Positions 51,895-59,784 of a stretch of 64,000 nt of DNA are shown piece after piece (the first letter of the stretch is position 1; every line of letters begins with the position of its first letter). The notes under the pieces were generated by a model, which worked only from the letters and a program-made list of their open reading frames with translations, did not search any database and was not told the DNA's origin. A program made the translations under genes and the position numbers. The DNA lies in assembly GCA_963728545.1 (NCBI GenBank), contig CAVSKO010000002.1, forward strand, positions 2,294,001 to 2,358,000. The letters run 5' to 3'. Origin of the DNA: DASUNP01 sp963728545. GTDB taxonomy: Bacteria > Acidobacteriota > Blastocatellia > UBA7656.

Positions 51895-53223
51895 ATGAGA
51901 TATATTCCGAACTCGCCCGATGAGCGTCGCGGGATGCTTCAAGACATCGGCCGCACGAGAATCGAAGACCTCTTTGAGCAGATACCTGAAAGCCTGCGAC
52001 TGACAGAGCCCGTAGGCATAGGCCACCCGATGAGCGAGCCGGAGTTGCTTGCTTACTTCCGCGACCTTGCGGCCCAAAACGCAACCGAGTACCAGTCGTT
52101 TTTGGGCGCGGGCGCGTATTCGCACTTCATCCCCGTCATCATCGACCCGCTCATATCGCGCTCGGAATTTTTCACGGCCTACACGCCTTACCAGCCGGAA
52201 CTCAGCCAGGGGACTCTCCAATACATCTTTGAGTTCCAGACCATGATCTGCCAGTTGACCGGCATGGAAGTGGCTAACGCATCGCTTTATGACGGGTTGA
52301 CCGGATTGGCCGAAGCCGTGTTGATGGCGAGCCGCGTCACGCGCAGAGACAGGTTCATCATCGCCGACACGGTTCACCCTCAATACCGCGAAGTCGTTTC
52401 TTCATACACAAAAAATCTCGGCGTGAAGATCGATTATGCCCCGCACACAGGCGCGGGGAGAATTGATCCCGCACCGCTTGAGGTTGATAAAACGACCGCC
52501 GCCGTAGTCGTGCAATCGCCCAACTTCTTCGGGTCAATCGAAGACCTGGAGGCGCTGGCAGACGTTGCGCACGAGGCGGGCGCGTTGCTTATCGTCGCCA
52601 TAACAGAGCCTATGAGCCTCGGCGTTTTGCGCTCGCCCGGCGCGTGCGGGGCCGATATAGTCGTCGCCGAAGGCCAATCGTTCGGGATACCGCTCGGCTA
52701 CGGCGGGCCTTATTGCGGGCTTTTTGCGACGCTCGAAAAATACATACGCCAGATGCCGGGCCGCCTTGTCGGAGAGGCTTACGACCACAGCGGGCGGCGC
52801 GGCTACGTGCTGACGCTCTCGACGCGCGAGCAACACATACGCCGCGAAAAAGCGACCTCGAATATATGCACGAACCAGGGGCTGTTCGCGCTCATGGTGA
52901 CGATCTACCTGGCTACGATGGGCCGTCGCGGGGTGCAAGAGGTCGCGAGCCAGAACTTGCAAAAAGCTCACTACGCCGCCTCTCGCATAGCCGCCCTTGA
53001 TGGGTTCGGCTTGAGATTTACCGCGCCGTTTTTTAACGAGTTTGTCGTCCGTTGCCCGCGACCCGCGACCGAGTTGGCGCGCGAGTTGCTCGATAAAAAA
53101 ATAGTCGGCGGGGTCGCGCTCGCGGGTTATTACCCGGAGTTGAGCGACTCGCTTCTGGTCTGCGTCACAGAGACCGCGAAGAGATCGGCGATTGACGATT
53201 TTATCTCGGCGCTCGCGGGGTAA
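51895..53223 (+). CDS. gcvPA: Glycine dehydrogenase (decarboxylating) subunit 1
   Basis: N-terminal half of the P protein, encoded separately as in Gram-positives, Thermus and many other bacteria. 442 residues; hallmarks RYIPNSPDERRGMLQDIG, SFLGAGAYSHFIP, TAYTPYQPELSQGTLQYIFEFQTMI, GQSFGIPLGYGGPYCG and EKATSNICTNQGL. It does not carry the PLP lysine, which is in gcvPB. It follows gcvH by 6 bp, so the operon is tight. Confidence 0.95.
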   Translation: MRYIPNSPDERRGMLQDIGRTRIEDLFEQIPESLRLTEPVGIGHPMSEPELLAYFRDLAAQNATEYQSFLGAGAYSHFIPVIIDPLISRSEFFTAYTPYQPELSQGTLQYIFEFQTMICQLTGMEVANASLYDGLTGLAEAVLMASRVTRRDRFIIADTVHPQYREVVSSYTKNLGVKIDYAPHTGAGRIDPAPLEVDKTTAAVVVQSPNFFGSIEDLEALADVAHEAGALLIVAITEPMSLGVLRSPGACGADIVVAEGQSFGIPLGYGGPYCGLFATLEKYIRQMPGRLVGEAYDHSGRRGYVLTLSTREQHIRREKATSNICTNQGLFALMVTIYLATMGRRGVQEVASQNLQKAHYAASRIAALDGFGLRFTAPFFNEFVVRCPRPATELARELLDKKIVGGVALAGYYPELSDSLLVCVTETAKRSAIDDFISALAG

Positions 53224-53227
53224 CGGA

Positions 53228-53264
53228 TTTCAAGTTTCAAATTTCAAATTTGACATTTCAAATG
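53228..53264. repeat. TTTCAAA repeat array before gcvPB
   Basis: Units TTTCAAG, TTTCAAA, TTTCAAA and, after a short break, TTTCAAA fill the 38-bp gap between gcvPA and gcvPB; the last unit ends in the gcvPB ATG. No ribosome site is recognisable in the gap. Confidence 0.6.
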
Positions 53265-54800
53265 AACAAAACTGTCAGCAGAATAAAAAAAGCGACCACG
53301 CACACCACCCAGAACGAAGGGCTTTTATTCGAAGAGTCTCGCGCGGGGCGCGCGGGATACTCTATCCCGGCGCTCGACGTACCCGCGCGCGACACGGAGG
53401 AGTTGGTTGATAAAAGTCTGCTCCGAGAAGATGACCTTGAAGGCATGCCGGAGTTGTCCGAAGTTAATGTGATACGCCACTTCACGAGGCTTTCGACCTG
53501 GAATTACGGCGTAGACACGGGGATGTATCCGCTCGGCTCCTGCACGATGAAATACAATCCGCGCATAAACGAGCGGGTCGCCCGCATCGAAGGCTTTGCC
53601 GCGTTGCACCCGCTCATGCCCGCGCCGCTAGCGCAGGGTGCGCTTGAGATAATTCGCCGCCTCGAAGAGTGTTTGGCCCAAATCACGGGGCTTGCGGCTG
53701 TGACCACGCAACCGGCGGCGGGGGCGCAAGGAGAGTTGACCGGAATAATGATGATCCGCGCGGCCCTGGCGGAGCGCGGCAACCCGCGAAAAAAAGTTTT
53801 GATCCCCGACTCCGCGCACGGAACCAACCCTGCGTCGGCAGTGATCAGCGGCTACACGGTCGAGACGGTCCCTTCTAATTCGGACGGCATAACCGATATC
53901 GATAAGCTCCGCGGGATGATGAATGAAGACGTGGCCGCGTTGATGCTCACCAACCCGAACACGCTTGGGAAGTTCGAGCAGAACATCGAAGAAGTGTGTC
54001 GCATAGTTCACGAGCAGGGCGGGTTCGTTTACATGGACGGCGCGAATATGAACGCGCTCGTGGGCGTTGCAAAACCCGCCAGCTTCGGCATAGACGTGAT
54101 GCACCTGAATTTGCACAAGACGTTTTCGACTCCGCACGGGGGCGGCGGGCCGGGGGCAGGCCCGGTGGCTGTGACCGAAGAGCTTGAGCCTTATCTCCCC
54201 TTCCCGCGTGTCACGCGCGTTGATGATCGGCTCGCGCTGGATTTCGACCGGCCGAAATCGGTGGGGCGGGTGCGGGCCTATCTCGGCAATTTCGGCGTGC
54301 TGGTCCGCGCGCTCAGCTATATCTTGACGCACGGCGACGAAGGATTGCGCGAGGCGACAGAGACAGCGGTGCTTAATGCGAACTATATCGCGCATCATTT
54401 GAAAGACGTTTACGAGATTGCTTACCCCGGCTCGCTGATGCACGAAGTCATCTTTTCCGATAAACGACAGACCAGGTATGGCGTGCGCAACGCCGACATT
54501 GCCAAGCGGCTTATCGATTACGGGTTCTATCCTCCGACCATGTCGTTTCCGCTGATAGTTCCCGGCGCTATCATGGTCGAGCCGACCGAGACCGAGAGCC
54601 GCGAAGAGTTGGACCTCTTTATTGATGCGATGAAATCGATTGATGAGGAAGCCGCCGAAGACCCCGAAATACTCAAACACGCTCCGCACACTACGAAAGT
54701 AGGCCGCCTGGACGAAGTTGCCGCTGCGCGCAAGCCCGTACTCAGATGGCGGCCTGAGCCTGAGGATAATCTGGATAAGGGACGAGCAGAGACGGCGTGA
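53262..54800 (+). CDS. gcvPB: Glycine dehydrogenase (decarboxylating) subunit 2
   Basis: PLP-binding half of the P protein, which decarboxylates glycine. 512 residues; the cofactor lysine is Lys286 in LNLHKTFSTPHGGGGPGAGPV. Other hallmarks are LSEVNVIRHFTRLSTWNYG, GMYPLGSCTMKYNP, MMTNPNTLG-like LMLTNPNTLGKFE and FYPPTMSFPLIVPGAIMVEPTETES. The start ATG 53262 is used; a TTG at 53250 is in frame. It is the last gene of the gcv operon; no lpd gene is in the window. Confidence 0.95.
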   Translation: MNKTVSRIKKATTHTTQNEGLLFEESRAGRAGYSIPALDVPARDTEELVDKSLLREDDLEGMPELSEVNVIRHFTRLSTWNYGVDTGMYPLGSCTMKYNPRINERVARIEGFAALHPLMPAPLAQGALEIIRRLEECLAQITGLAAVTTQPAAGAQGELTGIMMIRAALAERGNPRKKVLIPDSAHGTNPASAVISGYTVETVPSNSDGITDIDKLRGMMNEDVAALMLTNPNTLGKFEQNIEEVCRIVHEQGGFVYMDGANMNALVGVAKPASFGIDVMHLNLHKTFSTPHGGGGPGAGPVAVTEELEPYLPFPRVTRVDDRLALDFDRPKSVGRVRAYLGNFGVLVRALSYILTHGDEGLREATETAVLNANYIAHHLKDVYEIAYPGSLMHEVIFSDKRQTRYGVRNADIAKRLIDYGFYPPTMSFPLIVPGAIMVEPTETESREELDLFIDAMKSIDEEAAEDPEILKHAPHTTKVGRLDEVAAARKPVLRWRPEPEDNLDKGRAETA

Positions 54801-54884
54801 GTCGGTTCAGATTAATCATAAGCGGGTCGATTGCCGTCGCGCGGTCGGCCTCATTTTTTTTCAAGGATTAAAGGAGAACAATAA

Positions 54885-55463
54885 ATGAAACCAGAGAGCA
54901 TAGAGGAGTTGCGCGGTCGTTTACTCAAGGATGAGATTGTGCAAGAGATGATTTCAAGAAGAGCTTATGAAATATATCAAATGCGAGGAAGCCAGCCCGG
55001 CCAGGATGCCGAAAACTGGTTCCGCGCTGAAAATGAGATACTCACATTCTTGATTCAGGAAGAGACTCGCCGCGAAGCGTATTCACACGATCTGGGTTCG
55101 AGCGAAGAAGTCGGCTCGCGCGCCCCTGCCTTCGAGCCTGAGACCACGTCCGAAATAGCAGACCGGCTCGATCAGCCTACGGGGCAACTGGCCGAGGAGA
55201 GGGCCGAATCGCAAACGGCCCTCGGAGCATGGTCTCCCATAGAGCCCGCGAGCGCCGAGCCTGCCCCTGCCATAGGAAAGAAGCCGCGATCACGCTCAAC
55301 TTCAAAATCAGCCGAACCGCGCAAACGAAAGAGTGCGGCACCGAAAGAAGCCGCTGAAAAGAAACCGGTCGCCCGGCGCACCGCGTCGAAAAAAGCTGCC
55401 GAGGGAGAGTCAAAGCCAAAGACTACTCGGCGCAAATCGGCCCCTTCTAAAACCGAGGAATAA
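54885..55463 (+). CDS. DUF2934 protein with histone-H1-like basic tail
   Basis: 192 residues. Residues 15-57 (LLKDEIVQEMISRRAYEIYQMRG ... AENWFRAENEI) match DUF2934, a small helical domain of unknown function found in Acidobacteriota and Proteobacteria. An acidic linker follows, and the last 60 residues are very rich in Lys, Arg, Ala, Ser and Pro (KKPVARRTASKKAAEG), like bacterial histone-H1-type proteins, so DNA or RNA binding is plausible (inference). AAAGGAG precedes the ATG. Confidence 0.75.
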   Translation: MKPESIEELRGRLLKDEIVQEMISRRAYEIYQMRGSQPGQDAENWFRAENEILTFLIQEETRREAYSHDLGSSEEVGSRAPAFEPETTSEIADRLDQPTGQLAEERAESQTALGAWSPIEPASAEPAPAIGKKPRSRSTSKSAEPRKRKSAAPKEAAEKKPVARRTASKKAAEGESKPKTTRRKSAPSKTEE

Positions 55464-55464
55464 G

Positions 55465-55520
55465 CGGGGGTCGGGGCCAGTTGGAATTTCAAATTTATAA
55501 TCTCAAATGGTCCTCGACCC
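55465..55520. repeat. GGGGTCG inverted repeat
   Basis: GGGGTCGGGGCCAGTTGGAA (55467-55486) is inversely repeated with mismatches towards 55501-55520 (ending GTCCTCGACCCC), with TTTCAAATTTATAA between. It lies between two convergent genes and may act as a terminator, though no T-run follows. Confidence 0.5.
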
Positions 55521-56519
55521 CTAATTCTTTGGGGCGTAGTAACTTTCGCGTGTGCGGGCAGAGTATCCGGCTCGCGTCAGGTAAACATTGACGCGGCGCA
55601 AACGACCGTCCCTCGCTTCATTTTTTGGAATGTAAGTGACTATGTATTGATTCTTCAGTTCGCGCGCTACCTGGGAGTAAGCGTCTTTCATCTCGTCGTC
55701 TTTCATCGGAGAGAATATCCTGCCGCCGGTGCGCGTCACCAGGTCTGTCATCAAAAACTCGGCGCGCTGCAACCTGGCCACGAAAGACTTGGGCGCAATT
55801 GCGATCAGGGCGTGAGCTTTGCTCACGACGTAAACAACCGTCCCCGACCTTATGACGGCGGCGAGCGATTGTTCGTAAGTGACTTTGCTCGACGTATCAT
55901 CCCCGTCGGTCAGGATGATGGCCGCTTTGCGCCCTTCCACTTTCGCAAGCTGCTCTTCTGCCGTCAGGTAGAGAGCGTCGTAAAGCGCCGTCGTCGAATA
56001 TGTAGTGGTGCCGGAAGAGGTCCGCTCCATGCCGGGCTTGAATCGCCAGGAGATCGTGTGTCGAAGATCGTCCTGGCTCGAAGTCCAATCCTGAATCAGC
56101 TCGACTTTCGAATGAAACTCGATGACCGAGACTTTATCTTCCGGCCCTAGCTGCTCGATAAATCGAATCGCCGCCTGGCGCAACGATTCTATCTCGCCTA
56201 CGACCGACCCCGAAGCGTCCAGCATAAGCACGACATTGACCGGCACGCGACTTATGAAAAAACTGGATATGTCCTGTCGCTGATTATCTTCGGCAATGAT
56301 AAATTCGTTTCTGGTCAGGTCGATCGCCTGCCGGTTGTAAGGGTCAATAACGGTAATATTTAGCAGGACTTCTTCGGCCCTCAGCCGGATCGTATCCTCC
56401 TGGTCGCGAGGTTTGGTCGGCGGCAAGTTGCGCCCGCTCTGCGCCGCGACCAGTGCCGATGTCATCACTATTAGCAGGAAAATGCCGATAAATCGTGTAA
56501 AAGGGCTATTTACTTTCAT
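55521..56519 (-). CDS. Secreted VWFA-domain protein
   Basis: 332 residues. Signal peptide (FIGIFLLIVMTSALVAAQ), a short beta domain (about 40-90, ITVIDPYNRQAIDLTRNEF) and a von Willebrand factor A domain with the metal-dependent adhesion motif DASGSV, the Thr in TALYDAL and the Asp in LTDGDDTSSK. Such 'VWFA-related' proteins are abundant in Acidobacteriota, with unknown partners; adhesion or protein interaction is likely. It is divergent from the subtilisin-like gene, with 257 bp between them. Confidence 0.85.
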   Translation of the reverse strand: MKVNSPFTRFIGIFLLIVMTSALVAAQSGRNLPPTKPRDQEDTIRLRAEEVLLNITVIDPYNRQAIDLTRNEFIIAEDNQRQDISSFFISRVPVNVVLMLDASGSVVGEIESLRQAAIRFIEQLGPEDKVSVIEFHSKVELIQDWTSSQDDLRHTISWRFKPGMERTSSGTTTYSTTALYDALYLTAEEQLAKVEGRKAAIILTDGDDTSSKVTYEQSLAAVIRSGTVVYVVSKAHALIAIAPKSFVARLQRAEFLMTDLVTRTGGRIFSPMKDDEMKDAYSQVARELKNQYIVTYIPKNEARDGRLRRVNVYLTRAGYSARTRESYYAPKN

Positions 56520-56776
56520 ACCCGCTCAGGACCTTCTCGTGTAAGTATATCTCAGCCCGGCAGGTTCTGAAAACCGGAGTATGCCGAAAGTAATCATCTG
56601 GCACCGGCCAATCTTTGAAAATAAACTGCTTAAAAATATAATTCGATTCAAAGCGATCAGGAGTTCAAGCTTTATTCAAGGATTTTTCAAGTCCGCCATA
56701 AATAATGAAGCACGACGAACAAGCGGGTTCTGGGCGCAAAAACTAAAAGAATTAACTGGACCGCAAGGCTGCACAG

Positions 56777-59387
56777 ATGAATAAAGTAACCTCCCCAAAG
56801 GTCAGAGTTCTTCTCTCACTTCTACTCATCTTCCATACCACAGCTACAGCTTTTGCAGGAATCTCATTTATTCCCGGCCAGGGGGTAGTGCTGACGGGCG
56901 CGGACGGCGTAGTGCTGACGGGCGCGGACGGCGTAGTGCTTACAGGGGCCGATGGGGTTGTGCTTACAGGGGCCGATGGCGTAGTGCTTACCGGCGCAGA
57001 CGGCGTAGTGCTGACGGGCGCGGACGGCGTAGTGCTGACGGGCGCAGACGGCGTAGTGCTAACGGGCGCAGACGCAAACACATTTACTCGGCCTTACGGA
57101 GTCGTTCTCACAGGCGCGGACGCGGTTGGTATCAAGAGCCTGGATCCCGAGCTGGCAATGATTATGAATAATCTGCCAGACACCTCCGCCATCAACGTCT
57201 TTGTTATTTATCACCGCATGCCGACCAACTCGGACCTGAACGCGCTGCGCGCCGTAGGGATATGGGGCGGCACCAGGTTCCGCAACCTGCCTATGGTGAT
57301 GGTCAATGCAACCAGGCGTCAGATTGCGGCTATTTCAACACAACCTTCAGTCCGTTCGATCTATTCAAACAAGACTTTAGAGTTTTTGACTCACGACACG
57401 CGCGTCGCGACCGGCCAGAGCAGCATGATGGCCGACGGCACGCTCACCAGACACAACGGCGGGCTGCCGGTTTCCGGCCAGGGCGTTACCGTGGCCGTGC
57501 TCGATACTGGCATCGATGCAACACACCCCGACCTCGCCTACGGATCAAAGGTCGTTCAAAACACAACCGTGCTTGATCTTCAAGGCAGCGCGTCCCTCTT
57601 TTTTATGTACCCTACGAATATCGAAGGGTTGCCAAACACCGATCTCCTGATGGGTCACGGCACATTCGTAGCCGGTATCGTCGCAGGCACGGGAGCCGCG
57701 TCGGGCGGCTATTACGGCGGGATGGCTCCGGGCGCGAAAGTGCTGGGGGTATCCTGCGGCAACGCAAGCCTCTTTTATGTTCTTTCAGGGATAGATTACA
57801 TCCTTTCAAATCGAGTGGCCCGAAACATTCGAGTCGTAAATTGCAGCTTCGGCGTGAGCGGCCTCTTTGACGCCAACGACCCCGTCAACATCGCGAGCCG
57901 TATAATGCACGACGAGGGAATCTCCGTGGTCTTTTCGGCGGGCAACCGAGGCAATCAGCCGAATTCGCTCAATCCTTATTCCGTAGCGGATTGGGTTATC
58001 GGAGTCGGGGCGGCCACAAAATCCGGCTCGCTCGCGTCCTTCTCGTCGCGCGGCCAGCCGGCCTACGGAATATTTCACCCGACGCTCGTAGCGCCGGGCG
58101 AAGCCGTCGTCTCTGCGCGCGCGCTGGGCATCAACGTCGTAGGCACAGCGGGATTGGCCGGGCTTGACCCTTCCGGTTCTCAACGACGCACAGGTCATTC
58201 AGCCAGCTCACCTTTTGCGCTACACCTTAAGCTCAGGCACGAGCTTCGCCGCGCCTCACGTTGCCGGAACCATAGCGCTGATGCTTCAAGCCAATCCGCA
58301 GCTTACGCCCGATCAGATCAAGATCATATTGCAAGATACCGCGACCCCTATGCTCGGCTACTCGCGTTATGAGGTAGGCGCAGGCAGCCTGAACACGTAT
58401 GCGGCAGTACGCGAAGCAGCCTTCAACACCCGGTTCGGACAGTTCCGCTCTCTGTTGAACGACTCACCAGTCACCCTGACGAAAGAAGCACTCTCGCAGT
58501 TCAGCGGCTCGGTCGCTCCGGGGTCGAGCAACACAATGGTCATAGAGGTTCCGCAAGACACACTCTTCGCGACGGTCGAGGTCGGCTGGGTGCGGCGCAG
58601 CGGAATTGCAAATAGTCTTAATGTCTCTTTCCAGAAACACGGCGAATTCTATCAATCGAACTCAGCAATAATGCTGCTTGCAGGCAACCGGATGTTCAAG
58701 ACCGGCGTAATCGTCAACGAGCCTTCGGTCGGAGACTGGACGATTAAGGTAACCAATACCAGCAACGTCGTTACGGGCGGCGCTCAGAATTTCGTCTGCT
58801 CGGTAGAAGTCATACGGGCCACTTACAATGGGCTTTCAAACATCGCTCAGATTCCGAGTCACCAGCAGCAGCAGGCCGTCAAGCGAGCTTTACGCAGCGG
58901 CCTTATCGAGATGGGGTCGGGCGAGTTTGCGACCTCGCAGGCGACGCGGCTTGAAGTCGCTCGCGCACTGGCACTGGGCGGGGGCGCTCGCGTCCCTCTC
59001 TACTTGCCTTACACACCTTCCTTCGTCGATCTGGCGACGGACGGCAGCGCAGTCTTTGTTGAAAGCCTCGCGCGTTCGCAGCGCGAAAACGTTCTGGGAG
59101 CAACCGGAGCGAATTTCTACCCGCAGGCCGCAGTCGACCGCGTGGCTGTGGCCGTGGCGTTAGTAAGAATGCTCGGCCTGGAACAAGAAGCGCAATCATC
59201 CGCCCTGGCCCCCGGCGATGTTTCCGATTTGAATGCTATCCCCGAAGGCGCGCGCGGCTTTGTGGCCGTAGCTCTTCATCGGCAATTGATGACCCGGGAC
59301 GAGACACTCAGATTCCGCCCGCTTGACCCGATCACTCGCGGCGAGTTGGCCTGGACAGGGGTAGCGCTTCAACAAGCTACGCGCTGA
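56777..59387 (+). pseudogene. Subtilisin-like (S8) protease with GVVLTGAD repeats and SLH-like C-terminus, frameshifted
   Basis: Secreted serine protease of about 870 residues if one frameshift is corrected. Signal peptide (VLLSLLLIFHTTATAFAG); residues 36-99 are eight perfect GVVLTGAD repeats with a ninth copy at about 108-115. An inhibitor-like propeptide follows (about 130-205, INVFVIYHRMP ... VRSIYSNKTLEF). The S8 domain has Asp243 in VAVLDTGIDATHPD, His294 in GHGTFVAGI, and the oxyanion Asn in SAGN. Near 58166-58174 the frame must shift by one base; the nucleophile Ser (58242-58244, SGTSFAAPHVAG) lies in the second frame. After about 180 further residues the C-terminus resembles S-layer-homology repeats (AVKRALRSGLIEMG, VDRVAVAVALVRMLG, FVAVALHRQLMTRDE). 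The frameshift may be genuine or a sequence error. Confidence 0.8.
56882..57073 (+). repeat. 24-bp coding tandem repeat (GVVLTGAD x8)
   Basis: Eight head-to-tail copies of a 24-bp unit. The peptide is identical in all eight copies, whereas the DNA is not: codons for Val, Leu, Thr, Gly, Ala and Asp vary between copies (for example GTAGTGCTGACGGGCGCG versus GTTGTGCTTACAGGGGCC). A ninth copy with further synonymous changes is at 57098-57121. Confidence 0.95.
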
Positions 59388-59617
59388 TAACACGCAAATA
59401 AGACTTTTGCGTGCGAAACCGTTCAGAGATTGTTCGCAGCACAGCCAGGAGAATGAGAATAGTGAAGCAGTTTTTTAGTGATTATATCGATAAGCGGGCA
59501 AGGTTGTTACCGATAGTTTGCCTTCGTCTGAGAGTCGCCAGGGCGATTGATTCAAGAAAGTTTTATTGACTTTGTTGGTTCAAGTTTTTTTCAACTCCCT
59601 TTTGCTATATTGCACGT
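59388..59617. other. Non-coding gap after the S8 gene
   Basis: AT-richer stretch without a supported gene. It ends in TGCTATATT (59603-59611), an extended -10 promoter element with no clear -35 box. Confidence 0.4.
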
Positions 59618-59731
59618 GAGGATAAGGGGAAGCCAAATGGCTTTCAGATTTGGGCCGCACATAAAGTCGTCAGCGGCCATTAAGAGAGCGCGGCGTTTAA
59701 CTGGGGAGGGACGCCGCGCTCTTTTTTCTTT
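59618..59731 (+). ncRNA. Candidate structured RNA: three hairpins ending in a terminator
   Basis: Downstream of an extended -10 (TGCTATATT at 59603-59611) come three consecutive stems: GAAGCC/GGCTTTC (59629-59645), GGCCGC/GCGGCC (59653-59678) and the long GAGCGCGGCGT/ACGCCGCGCTC (59686-59721) followed by TTTTTT CTTTT. No open frame fits. It is either an independent small RNA of about 115 nt or a leader that controls the LptFG gene starting 51 bp later. It matches no riboswitch I know; the evidence is structural only. Confidence 0.4.
59686..59731 (+). terminator. Strong rho-independent terminator
   Basis: Perfect 11-bp stem GAGCGCGGCGT (59686-59696) / ACGCCGCGCTC (59711-59721), 14-nt loop, then six T residues, C and four T. 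It is the last hairpin of the candidate RNA. Confidence 0.9.
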
Positions 59732-59784
59732 TCCGAATTCGCCTATCTTGATGCGCGCATGCGCCGCGTGCTAGACTCGTCCTG

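Noticed and set aside
56581..56784. 67-codon frame just upstream of the S8 protease
   Set aside because: No usable ribosome site, no motif, overlaps the S8 start; probably untranslated leader.
56882..57073. Possible CRISPR array
   Set aside because: The repeats are contiguous, without spacers, and encode a constant peptide in frame.
56752..57081. Minus-strand frame with repeated SAPVSTTP peptide
   Set aside because: It is the antisense reading of the GVVLTGAD repeats and has no start region of its own.
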